From assembly GCF_963169125.1 (NCBI RefSeq), contig NC_084799.1:104547143-104611142 (forward strand): 64,000 bases of DNA, given 5' to 3'. The notes under the pieces are model-generated. The model saw nothing but the letters and a program-made list of their open reading frames with translations. It was not told the origin of the DNA and did not search any database. Below, one piece after another: positions 45,095 to 55,723 of the stretch. The DNA is from Humulus lupulus (lineage: Eukaryota > Streptophyta > Magnoliopsida > Rosales > Cannabaceae). The position numbers and the translations under genes are program-made. Position 1 is the stretch's first letter. The number at the start of each line of letters is the position of its first letter.

Positions 45095-47375
45095 TATAAC
45101 GCCCTACTTCCTTAAAGCCGTTACTAAGTGAGTTTTAAGACAAAATAGTGTGCAATGAGCTCGCTAACCGAGGTTTTGAAACAAAGGTGTGACTAATTAA
45201 AAATTAAGGCTGTAATCTTAGAAAAATGTGTTGTTTCAATAAAACTTCTAGTATTAAACATTTGGGATCCCAGAAATAAGGTTTGAAAACTATTTACTTC
45301 TTAAAATAAGTTTACAATTGATCAGTTATAAAAATCATAGATTATTACAGCCATTTTCGAATAAACCCCCAACCAAAGCAGTCGGGCAGGCCAAACATGT
45401 ACGCGTCGCTTCACGCTCTCCGTACTCATGGTTGGTTGACTCAGACATTGCCCTTACCTGCAACACAGAGCACCCGTGAGCCGAAGCCCAGCAAGAAAAC
45501 TCATGCAGTACATAACATATGCAATCTATACAGTTTATCATATCAGATAATCCACAGATAAACAAGTCAACCATTAGACTAAGCAAACACGGCCCTGCCG
45601 CCCCAGAACCCTTACCGCAGCCTGGGGTCTCGGTCCTCACCGCAAGGATCTCACACATATCCTCTGGGTCCCGGGCCCTGCCCTGACCATAAGCATCCCA
45701 TGTGCTAAGTGTTACTTCCGGCCCCGCTGCCGTTCTCGGCCTTGCCGCCCTCGGCCATAGCCGTTCATTTCACTATAATCACATATATAGCATAAATCAA
45801 ACAACATTCAAACAAATATCAATTCATTTAAATCTGCACCCTAACATGTAATGCAATATAGGGCTGTGCCCTGCAATCATCACATCATGCAACATGCAAT
45901 ATAGGGTTGTGCCCCGCAATCACACTATGGGCCCATGCCCCATCCTACGGGTGTTATAGTTTTCTTACCTGTATTCCGAGCTTTCCGTTGCACCAAGGCC
46001 ACAAGCGTGGTCCTCTAGCATGAGCCTCTCCGAAATCCTAGTCACAACACACATAAAACACTCTTTAATACTAACCAACCCAAAACCACTTCCCGGGACC
46101 AATCCCGCACTCTCGGGACCTCTAATTCCCTAAAACAATACATTGGAACCATCCCCCGAGTCCCCGGGCAAAAGCCCTAAAAACCAGAATTTTTGCCTGC
46201 CAAAATGGCCTAGGGCCGCGGCACTCCCCTCAAGGGCCGCGGCGCCCAGCAGCCTGACCTCCTCCTGATGCAACCTCGCGCCGCGGCGCTCATACGCGAA
46301 CCCAGATTTTCTGGGTTTTCTCTTGCGTTTTTCCCGAACTTAAACCTCTCCAAATCATCCCAGACAATTACCTAAACCCCAAAACCAATTTCAAACTTCA
46401 AATAGACCATACATCAACCCATAAACATCATAACCCAACTCAATAACACAATCATACTCAAAATCCACCCATTTGATCTCAACTTAAGAAATCTAAACCC
46501 ATAAACCAAAGCTTGAAAAGCTTAAACCATGCTTCAAATTCCTAAACCACAACAGAAACAAATCTTAAAATTGCATAGAACCTTACCTTGAATGAAGAAT
46601 CCAACCTTAAGCTTCCTTGGTTCATCCCCTAAGTCTTCAAGTTTCAGCTCCCTTCTTCTTCTTCATGCCCTAGCTTTTTCCCTCTCCTTTTCTTCTCTTC
46701 AATTTATCAAAGCCTCAAATGACCAAGCCCCCAAACCGTGTACCCCTTAATACCCAGCTGCAATATATCAATTTCCCAGCCAAATGACCATTTTACCCCT
46801 TCATCAAAACCCTTTGCTAACTACACCTCAAGGGCACTCTAGTCCTTTCTCCTATATTGCAATTCTACCATTTCTTTCACCTAACATGTTACTCTCAGCA
46901 GTAACTAACGGTTACCCAGGTTACTAAATCTCCAATAACCATTACCCGCTAAATCTCAACTTACCCATAAAATTCCCGAGGTACCCTTGGGCTCCTCCCG
47001 AGCCAGGTATAGAAATCCCGTTGTGACTCTTAAGTAAACTAGCTCTCTAGGACCGTCTCGGCACGTGCATCACAATAAAAACACCACACTCACGCGGTAC
47101 AAATTACAGAATACAATTATCACATATATGCCCTCAGCGAGCTAAAATTACCAGTTTACCCCTATCATGCAAACGGGGTCTACATGCATATTTATTTCAC
47201 CTAACATGCATACTAACCACGTAGTCATGCATCTCGAATGTTCAATTAGTCATATAACATGCTTTAAATCATGACCATGCATTTAACTCATCAAAGTCAC
47301 ACATAAATCCCATCATGCCCTCCTGGCACGCTAATCAAGGCCCTTAAGCCTTATTAGCGAATTTTGGTCGTTACA
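45095..47375 (-). repeat. Solo LTR of another gypsy family inside the T3 3' LTR
   Basis: 2,281 bp with the perfect duplication GTAAT (45090-45094 and 47376-47380). The right end is canonical (GGTCGTTACA); the left reads TATAACGCCC, a TG-to-TA change. It has a CG-rich module (46205-46300, GGCCGCGGCGCC type) and shares the acceptor-like and donor-like sites (about 45465 and 45965, reverse) with the other families, but is clearly more distant. Confidence 0.88.
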
Positions 47376-47411
47376 GTAATGGTCCCTGGGTAGTAGGGTG
47401 TTACTGTTACA

Positions 47412-47664
47412 GAAACTCACCAATAATTGCTTAACTTGTGTGAGTTTCAAAGACTTGTTTAATCTCACTTCCCATTCCATTTTGGTGAAGTTCAAGCAAC
47501 TTTGGGAAGGCTTGGAATAAATATTTTGGACAACAATACACTTATTGTGGCAAGCCTAGTGTTGACTGTCTTTTTCTCTATCAACCTAATCTAAGAACTT
47601 GACAAATATTGGAAGAAAATGACATAGAGATTTAAGTGGCTTTTTCACTATCAACCTAATCTAA
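47412..47664. other. Host DNA right of T1
   Basis: No gene. It starts GAAACTCACCAATAATTGC and contains a duplicated TATCAACCTAATCTAAG word (47580-47596 and 47649-47665). The second copy ends where a gypsy fragment begins, so it marks the recombination or insertion edge. Confidence 0.5.
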
Positions 47665-47959
47665 GTCTAGTGTGCACAACGTATTTCATATTTCCATGCT
47701 GAGGAAGTATGTATCAGATGGGACTCATGTATTGAGTTATGAGGATATGGAAGTGGAGGAAGATTTGTCCTATGAGTAGCAGCCAGTTCAGATTTTAGAC
47801 AGGAAAGACAAGGTCCTGAGGAACAAGACTATACCTTTAGTTAAGTTATTATGAACAACAAGTTCGAAGCCTGGGAGGTGGAGGTAGATATGCAGAATAA
47901 GTATCCCGAGCTGTTCAGGTAAAATTTCGAGGACGAAATGTCAGTAAGGAGGGGATAGT
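47665..47959 (+). pseudogene. Gypsy pol tail (integrase end and chromodomain) left of T4
   Basis: Readable as VHNVFHISMLRKYVSDG, then PVQILDRKDKVLRNKTIPLV, with a stop before the chromodomain part, followed by the polypurine stretch AGGAGGGGATAG and the T4 5' LTR. This is the 3' end of a second copy that shares the LTR at 47960 with T4. Everything upstream of it is missing. Confidence 0.85.
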
Positions 47960-48545
47960 TGTAACGTCCCAAAATTACCTAATGAGGCTTAGGGTCTTGA
48001 TTAGGGTGCCAAGATGGAATTTTTTTGAATTATATGCTTATATGAGTTATATTTGGGTGTAATTATGTGATTATGTTAGTTATATGATAATATAACTAGA
48101 TATGCATGTTTAGGGGTATTAAACATGCATGTCGGCCTGTTTCTTAATAGAAGCGCAATTTTAGTAATTTGGTCATTATGGGCATAATTGTATATATGCG
48201 ATATATGTGAGAGGCCACATTATTATGTAGGTTTATTTGGGTTACTCTTCATGAGACGATCCTAGGGAGCAAGTTAGCGGGAAGTCACAATGAGACCCAA
48301 TACCCTACTCGGGGTAAGTCAAGGGGTATTTTGGGTAACTAGTACGTTACCGGGTTGTCAGGTAACGAGAATAGATATTTGAGGATATACTTGAAGTCAG
48401 TGAGATTAGGAGGGAATATTGGGGATTTTGACATTTTTCCATCGGGGACGTTTTTGGTACCCCAAGCCTCGGGATTAGCTTAAGTTACTTAAGCATTAAG
48501 AAAACAAAACAAAACACAACAAACACTTTTCCTTATCAGCTCCCA

Positions 48546-48594
<49 letters not shown>

Positions 48595-50476
48595 TACTCT
48601 TCCATTTTCGAAGAGGATTTCTTGAGAATTGTTGGTTTAAAGCTTGGGAATCGAAGGCCTAAACTTGGGATTGGATTTGTCAAAGCTAGAGCAATTTAAC
48701 TTCCAGTTGAGGTAAACTTTAGACATTGGTTTCCATTAAATTCTATTTTAATTTGGGTGTTCTTGAGCTTGTGGCTCAAGAGTTGGATTTTGAGTTTTTG
48801 ATGGGTTTTAATCAAGTTTAAGTTGGGTTTTGTTGCTGGTATTATGTTGAATGTGTTCTAGGGATTGAATTATGTTTCTAGGATGGATTTGGGGTGGTTT
48901 GTTGTTGAGTTTGGCTGAAGAAAATCCAGAGAATTCTAGGTTCGTAGGGTCAGGCTGTGACTCTCTTGAACCCAGAGGACAGGGACGATTATTTCTAAGT
49001 AGGTGCGCCTCGGCCCTTGAGGGCATGCCGCAGCCCGTGTCTCCTTTTCCAGAAAGGGGGGCTTTCTATCTAGGAGGCACACCATGACCCTTAGGGGCAA
49101 GTCGTAGCCCGCCTGGGCTATTTTGGCCACCTTAGGTCTTGAGTAACAAGAACTCAAACCTAAGGGCTTAGGATTGATTCTACTACCCGGTTTAGTAGAA
49201 TACGAGGTCCTAGAGGCTAGGACTCGGTCTGGAAGCATTTATTTTCTCATTTTGATGGGATCTTATATTATGGTTTTGACTAGGTTATCGCTATGGGCTT
49301 GGAACTGGGATCGTGCTCGAGGGTCGTTCTTATTATTACGCTATACTTGGACCTGAGGTAAGAAAACTGCACCTTGTACGTGATATATGTAATTATGGCT
49401 TAGCCTGATTGTTGATTATAACTATGAATAAGGCTCGGACCCTTGAGAATGAGCATGACTGAGTTATGTTTGCGCTTGTTGATTATACATACTTGAATAT
49501 TTCGTTTCTGGCTAAGTGTTATGTAATTGTAAGCATGGTTTGCATAGCTAGGGCTTGGCCTCGTTAAGGAACATGTTATCACTACGTTGCATTTAAGTGA
49601 TGGTATTATACGATCAATATGTATGCATACTTGTTTTTTCTGAAGTATGCTTATCTATATCTGTATCTGAATACCTGGCTCATAGCTTGACTTATTAGTC
49701 AAGGGTGGCAATAGCGCGCTGCGCGCTGGTCGAAAGGCTTAGGCCCAATCAGGAACGCACTATTACGTTGGCCGACCCTATGGTCGTAAAAAATTAAAGC
49801 GCCAGGTACGCTGGGCTAACTCTATGGCTAGTTACTTAGAGCTGAGGGCAAAGGCCCTAGGTTACTCTATGGTCACATAGCTAGGGCATAGGGCCCCGGG
49901 TTGACTCTATGGTCAACTATTTAGGGCATTGGGCCCCAAAATGATCAAATGATCATTTTTTTTTGTAATTGTATGCATGCATGAGTAGGTTATTACTGGT
50001 TGGCATGCTAGATATGTATTTAGAACCAGTACTTACTGTTCATGCACATGTTTAAGTTTTCTTACTCAGCCTTGGCTCACGGGTGCTATGTGGTGCAGGT
50101 AAGGGTAAAGGAAAGCTAGACCAGCCATGAGTTGGAGAGCTTTAATGGCGGCATGTAGACATGCGGCTGCTCGTCCACCACGGTCGATGGTATCTTAGAG
50201 GAACTAGGGTTGTATCCCTTATTTTGCTGCTGAGGTCGGTCGGTTGTAACTTTTGATGTATATATACCCTTTTAAATGGTTGTTTGTAATGTTTTGGGAT
50301 CCCATGTATGTATGAAACTTTTAAATGAAAAGTCAACAGTTCCTGTGATCAAAATTTTTAACCCTAACCCTTGACGTTAATCCTAGTTACACGTTTATAA
50401 CCAAATGACTTGATTAGCAAGTCAGACACAATATAAAGTACACAATGTAACGGTCCTGGATTAGGAGGACGTTACA
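47960..50476 (+). repeat. T4 5' LTR (shared with the upstream pol tail)
   Basis: 2,517 bp, TGTAACGTCCC to GGACGTTACA. It contains (TC)n at 48550-48590, the CG-rich module (48950-49110), the donor-like GGTAAGAAAACTGCACC near 49357, short repeats near 49690-49920, the acceptor-like CTATGTGGTGCAG/GTAAGGG near 50087-50106, and the GGGATCCCATGTATGTATG segment near 50297. Confidence 0.9.
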
Positions 50477-50659
50477 ACTTCGTATCAGAACTGCCATGGT
50501 TTAAGGGTTCTTGAAGATTGGTTGGGCATGTACACTCTCCACTAAAGACAAGCTCGACTCAGGGTTCGGTAACTATTTATGCGGTTATGTGTTTAACTAC
50601 TTAAATATGATATAAATGCCTTATCTGTGTGCTTGTTTAGGGAATATGAGATAATCTGA

Positions 50660-51030
50660 TAGGCCCTGGCCCTTGATTGTTGCATGAATGATAAAGAACA
50701 TGCTTATTAACATCGTTATTACTTGTGAATACAAAGGAAGCGCTTATTAGTGTTATTATATTTACATATAGGTCATAATGCGCTCATTAGCGTCGTTATT
50801 TGCATATAGGTCAGGAAATGCTTATTAGCACTATTAATACTGGCAAGAATTAAAGAACATGCTTATTAGCATTGTTATGCATGTATAAATTTTTGAACAT
50901 GCTCATTTGCATCGTTAATTGCTTATGAATGCCAAAAATGCTTATTAGCATTATTAATAGATGATGAATATCAAGAAGTGCTTATTAGCACCATGATTGA
51001 GTATATTATGTGGTTGCATGCTTATTAGAA
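50660..51030 (+). repeat. Leader repeats in T4 (GCTTATTAGCAT words)
   Basis: About nine copies of (A)TGCTTATTAGCAT or close variants (for example near 50699, 50738, 50774, 50818, 50857, 50938, 50978) spaced 30-45 bp apart in the gag leader. Each word is a small dyad (TGCT...AGCA). Seen directly; no known function. Confidence 0.7.
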
Positions 51031-52736
51031 TTGCATTTGTTTGTTTGATCTTGGACCGTCAGGCGGTAAGAGGTATAGTTATTACTTACCTAATGGCTGA
51101 TTTGATCACTGCAGAGTGGGTTAGATATCAATATGATTCGTCGAAGGTCAGAGAGGTTGGTTGGCAAAAAGATACAAGCCAGGGAAGAGAATGACCTGGG
51201 CCAGGCCCTACCGCCAGCTCCAGAAAACTGGTAACAGGTGCTTGCTGATATGCAAGCCATGTTAGAGAGGTAGGAAGACAAGATTTGCCTCTTGAGACAA
51301 CAACATATTCCAGTAGGGAACCCATAGCCCACAATACTGGCAATGTCACAGCCAGAGGTACCAGTGGTAGTACAGCCCCAGGCAGGGGGAAATAGATGGG
51401 AACCCCTGTATGTGAGGTTCAGGAAACAACACCCTCTAGTTTTTTAGGGCAGCTTAGACCCGTTGAAAGCTGAGCAATGGATGACTATGATAACCACTAT
51501 CCTAGATTTTATGAGGGTAGGTGGTAATGAGAGAGTATCTGCGCCACTTACATATTTTGGGAGGATGCCCGAATATGGTGGGAGGAGGGATCCCAGACCA
51601 GAGTAGTAAACGTTATGGAATGGGAAGAGTTCAGAGCTCTGTTCCATGAGAAGTACTACAATGACACAATTAAAGCTGCGAAGTCTAAAGAGTTCAGCAA
51701 GTTACTTCAGGGTAACATGACAGTGACTGATTATTCCCTGACATTTGATAGATTGGTAAAGTTTGTCGGGGATTTGGTGCCCAATAATGGGACTAGAAGA
51801 GAGAGGTTTCTCCAGGGGCTACAGCCTATGATTGCCTGGGATGTTCGTATTACCACTGTGCTAGAATTGACCACCTATGCACAGGCTGTGGAGAGGGCGC
51901 TTACAGTTGAGAGCGTAGAGAACTAGATCTAGCGTGAGAATGTGTCCAGAAGGGATTCTAGGAGGCCGAGACCTCCATTTACAGGCTTTGGTAGGGGCGG
52001 AGGCCCAAGTGACCAAAAGAGAAAGACTCCATATACAATTTCAGCTCCAGGGCCAGACAGGAGGTAACGGGGCATACACGTGGGCCGCCAGGGTGGCTGT
52101 GAGACCAGGAAAGGATTCCCAGAGTGTACTCGGTGCAGGAGGCGCCATATTGGGGAATGTCAGGCGAAGTCCTGCTTTGTCTGTGGCAGTGTGAGGCATT
52201 TGAAGAAGGACTGTACGAGAGCCAGAAAGAAAGAACCCAAGAAGGTGGACAACTTGACGCCAACTCGGGTGTTCACCTTGACCCAGGCAGAGGTCGAGGC
52301 TAGTCCCTTGGTGGTTACAGGTCAGATTTCTAGTGCTAGAACCCTCTATACTGTTTTGAATGATTCGGGTGCTACACATTCTTTTCTTGCTAGTAGAGTT
52401 ATAGATGGAATGGGTAGACCATGTGACTTTTATCCTATGAGGTTTGGTACTATGCTGCCTACTGGGGAGTTTGTGGTGTCCATGAGATGGGTTAGATCAC
52501 TACCAGCTATAGTGGAAGGCATGGAGCTATCAGTTGACTTGGTGGAGTTGGTTATGACTAACTTTGACATAATTCTAGGTATGGACTGGCTAGAGAAGTA
52601 TGGGGCAACGATAGACTGCAAGAAGAAGATGGTAACCTTTGAGCCTGAGGGTGAGGACCCCTTTGTATTCTTTGGCACTGTGCATGGACCTCGTATACCT
52701 ATGATATCTGTACTTAGAGCTAGATACCTATTGTAG
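50990..52736 (+). pseudogene. T4 gag and protease
   Basis: The gag start is near 51135 (MIRRRSERLVG) in a frame with early stops. The capsid domain is best seen at 51615-51926 (MEWEEFRALFHEKYYNDT, EFSKLLQGNMTVTDY, RRERFLQGLQPMIAWDVR). 52080-52736 carries the zinc-knuckle region (CTRCRRRHIGECQAKSCFVC and following HLKKDC) and then the protease with active site DSGATHSFLASR (Asp codon at 52362) and FDIILGMDWLEKYGATIDC. Upstream, 50700-51000 is a leader with repeated GCTTATTAGCA words. Confidence 0.88.
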
Positions 52737-52762
52737 GGGGATGCATAGGGTTCTTAGCTAGT

Positions 52763-53490
52763 GTGGTGGATACCACTCAAGTCGTACCAGTGGGACCAGG
52801 ACAGACCAGATTGGTCTGTGAGTTTCTGGATGTGTTTCTAGAGGATATGCCAGGGTTACCTCCACTCAAGGAGATAGAGCTTTTGATCGAATTGGTGCTA
52901 GGGACAGAGCTAGTGCTAGGGCTCCTTATAAGATGGCTCCATTTGAGCTAAAGGAATTAAAGGTTCAACTATAGGAGTTACTAGACTTGGGTTTTATCAG
53001 GCCATGTTTCTCGCCATGGGGCGCACCAATTTTCTTCGTGAAGAAGAAAGATGGTTGTCTAAGTATGTGTATCTATTATAGAGAACTGAACAAGTTGACT
53101 ATCAAGAACAGGTATCCTCTCCCAAGGATTGACGATCTGTTTGATCAGTTACAGGGTGGGATGGTATTCTCCAAGATAGATCTTTGATTTGGTTATCACC
53201 AACTGAGGATCAAGGAGGAGGATATACCGAAGGCAACTTTTCGCACCAGGTATGGGCATTATGAGTTTTTGGTGATGTCATTTGGACTAACTAATGCCCC
53301 AGCAACATTTATGGATCTGATAAACAGAGTGTTCAAAGAATACCTGGTTCGATTCTTGATCGTATTTATCGACGATATACTAGTATACTCTCAGTCAGAG
53401 ACAAAGCACGAGCAACATCTTAGATTGGTACTACAGAGGTTGAGAGAGCACAAGCTGTATGCGAAACTCAAGAAGTGTGAGTTCTAGTAG
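52763..53490 (+). pseudogene. T4 reverse transcriptase
   Basis: Split into readable pieces by stops: [17 protein letters not shown] (52815 on), [20 protein letters not shown] (52990 on), [27 protein letters not shown] with a stop where the catalytic region continues, then [20 protein letters not shown] and the catalytic FIDDILVYS motif near 53367, ending [18 protein letters not shown]. The two Asp of FIDD are intact; the frame is not. Confidence 0.92.
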
Positions 53491-53496
53491 CCACAG

Positions 53497-54200
53497 GTGA
53501 TTTTCTTAGGTCACATAGTTGGTAAGGATGGGATTATGGTAGATCCAACGAAGATCGAGGCAGTTAGAGATTGGCCAAGGCCAAAGAATACTATAGAGAT
53601 CAGAAGTTTCTTGGGATTGGTAGATTATTACAGACGCTTTGTGGAAGGATTTTCCAAGATTGCATCACTACTGACAGAGTTGACACACAAGAACCAGAGG
53701 TTCATATTGTCAGACAAGTGTGAAGACAGCTTCCAGAGACTGAAGAAGAGTTTGATCACCGCTCTTGTTCTGAGTCTTCCTACATATCACGACACGTTTG
53801 TGGTTTACTATGATGCCTCGAGATAGGGTCTAGGTTGTGTCCTTATGCAGAAAGGGAAGGTGATTGCCTATGCATCACGTCAGCCAAATGAGTATTAGTA
53901 GAGGTACCCCACACATGATTTAGAACTTACAGTAGTAGTTTTTGCACTGAAGGTGTAGCGGCACTACTTATATGCTGAGAAGTGTGAGATATACACTGAT
54001 CACAAAAATTTAAAATACTTCTTCACCCAGAGGATTTGAATATGAGGCAAAGACGTTGATTAGAGCATGTAAAGGATTATGATTATGAAATCCTCTATCA
54101 CCTAGGAAAGGCCGACGTAGTAGCACATGACTTAAGCCAAAAGGGTCCGGGAGAGTTGTATAATGCCAGGAAGATATCCAAGGAGTTGGCTGACGATATG
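53497..54200 (+). pseudogene. T4 RNase H domain
   Basis: 53497-53826 contains the RT-RNase H connection ([40 protein letters not shown]) and the start of RNase H (FVVYYDASR). After a stop it continues with GLGCVLMQKGKVIAYASRQ, HDLELTVVVFALK and YTDHKNLKYFFTQR with further stops. It would degrade the RNA strand during reverse transcription; not functional. Confidence 0.88.
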
Positions 54201-54262
54201 ACTAGAGCAGGAATTGAGCTAGTGGTGGGCCAGTTAACCAAATCACCCTGCAGTCTACTCTT

Positions 54263-55690
54263 TTGGAGAGAATTAAGGAGAAGCAGTTAGGTGACCCACA
54301 GTTGGGGAAGATCAGAGGGGAGGCCCTAGCTGGAGTAGCTAAGGACTACACAGTGTTAAGCATGGGCTTGTTGAAACACAAAGATTGGATCTGCGTTCCG
54401 ATGGACACTGGGATCAGACGGGAGATTTTGGATGAGTTTAATATTACCCCTTATTCTCTACATCCAGGCACCACGAAGATGTACCAAGATTCGAAAGTTT
54501 TATAATGGTGGCCTGGGATGAAAAGGGATGTGACTGAGTACATGGCAAGGTGCTTGACCTGTTAGTAGGTCAAGGTAGAGCATTAGAGGCCAACATGGTT
54601 GTTGCAACCTCTAGATATCCCAGAGTGGTAGTGGGAGGATATCACGATGGAATTCATGGTAGGATTGCCCAAGACAGTGGGCCAACACGATTCAGTCTGG
54701 GTCATCGTGGATCGGTATACGAAATCATTTCACTTTCTACCAATGAGGATGACTTACATGGTGAACCAATATGCAGATCTCTATGTGGGAGAGATAGTTC
54801 GCCTTCATTAGACTCCGAGGTCTATCATGTCTGATGGGGACCTTGTCTTTACTTCCAAGTTTTGGGGAAGTTTACAGAGGGCGATGGGTACACAGCTGAA
54901 GTTAAGTACAACTTATCATCCTCAGACCGATGGATAGTCTGAGAGGACCATCCAGATACTGGAGGACATGCTGAAAGCATGTGTATTGGACTTTGTGGGG
55001 TCCTGAAGTAAATATTTGCCTCTAATAGAGTTTTCCTATAATAACAGCTACCAGTCGACTATTGGAGTGGAACCTTATAAGATGTTTTATGGTAGGAAGT
55101 GCAGATAGCCCATTCACTAGAATGAGATGGGTGAGAGGAAATATTTGGGTCCTGAGGCAGTATAGAGGACCACTTAGGCTATTGAAAAGATTAGAGTTCG
55201 GATGCTCGTGTCTTAGAGCAACATAAGAGTTATTCAGACCCAAAGCGAAGGAATTTAGAGTTCCAAGTGGGAAACTATGTCTTCCTTAGGGTTTCACCAC
55301 TGAGATGGGTGAAAAAGATTTGTGAAGAAGGGAAAGTTGAGCCCTAGGTTTGTGGGACCATTTGAGATTTTGGAGAGGATTGGTCAAGTGGCCTGTAGGT
55401 TGGCCTTACCCCCTGCACTGTCTAGTGTGCACAATGTATTTCATATTTTCATGCTGAGGAAGTATGTATCAGATGAGACTCGTGTATTGAGTTAGAGGAT
55501 ATGGAACTGGAGGCAGATTTGTTCTATGAGGAACAACCAGTTCAAATTTTAGACAGGAAGGACAAGATCCTAAGGAGAAAGACTATACCTTTACTTAAGG
55601 TATTATGGAGGAACAACAAGGTCAAGGAAGGGACCTGGGAGCTGGAGGAAAATATGCGGAATCAGTATCCCAAGCTGTTCAGGTAAAATT
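54263..55690 (+). pseudogene. T4 integrase and chromodomain
   Basis: 54263-54505 is the region before the zinc domain (QLGDPQLGKIRGEALAGVAK, YSLHPGTTKMYQ). The catalytic core is in shifted frames around 54540-54960. Integrase C-terminal text is readable to about 55480 with several stops. 55501-55686 is the C-terminal chromodomain-type stretch: QPVQILDRKDKILRRKTIPL, then WRNNKVKEGTWELEENM and YPKLF. Chromodomains tether integration to modified histones; this copy is broken upstream. Confidence 0.88.
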
Positions 55691-55723
55691 TTGAGGACAA
55701 AATGTCTGTAAGGAGGGGATAGT

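Larger units (their letters stand above)
36001..47405 (+). mobile_element. T3: gypsy element with minisatellite-bearing LTRs
   Basis: Inserted in the tip of the T1 5' LTR; flanking ATTAC (35996-36000) and GTTAC (47406-47410) look like a 5 bp target duplication with one change. 5' LTR 36001-38864, perfect primer site at 38867, gag 39319-40479, degraded pol 40480-42528, 3' LTR from 42529 that is split by a solo LTR (45095-47375) and finishes at 47405. The two LTRs differ by an internal deletion in the 3' copy and by array copy number, so the insertion is not recent. Confidence 0.85.
12859..47411 (-). mobile_element. T1: minus-strand Tekay-type gypsy element, heavily interrupted
   Basis: Reassembled from pieces of one family. 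Its 3' LTR is in fragments (12859-13248, about 27340-27430, 29741-30774), the internal region is 30775-33341, the primer-binding site is at about 33326-33341, and the 5' LTR is 33342-36000 plus one base at 47411. The left end reads TGTAATGTCC and the right end TTACA. The flanking five bases, GAAAA (12854-12858) and GAAAC (47412-47416), match at four of five positions, as expected for an old target duplication. A copia element, a solo LTR and T3 were inserted later. Internal deletions removed part of the RT, RNase H, integrase and chromodomain. Confidence 0.7.
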
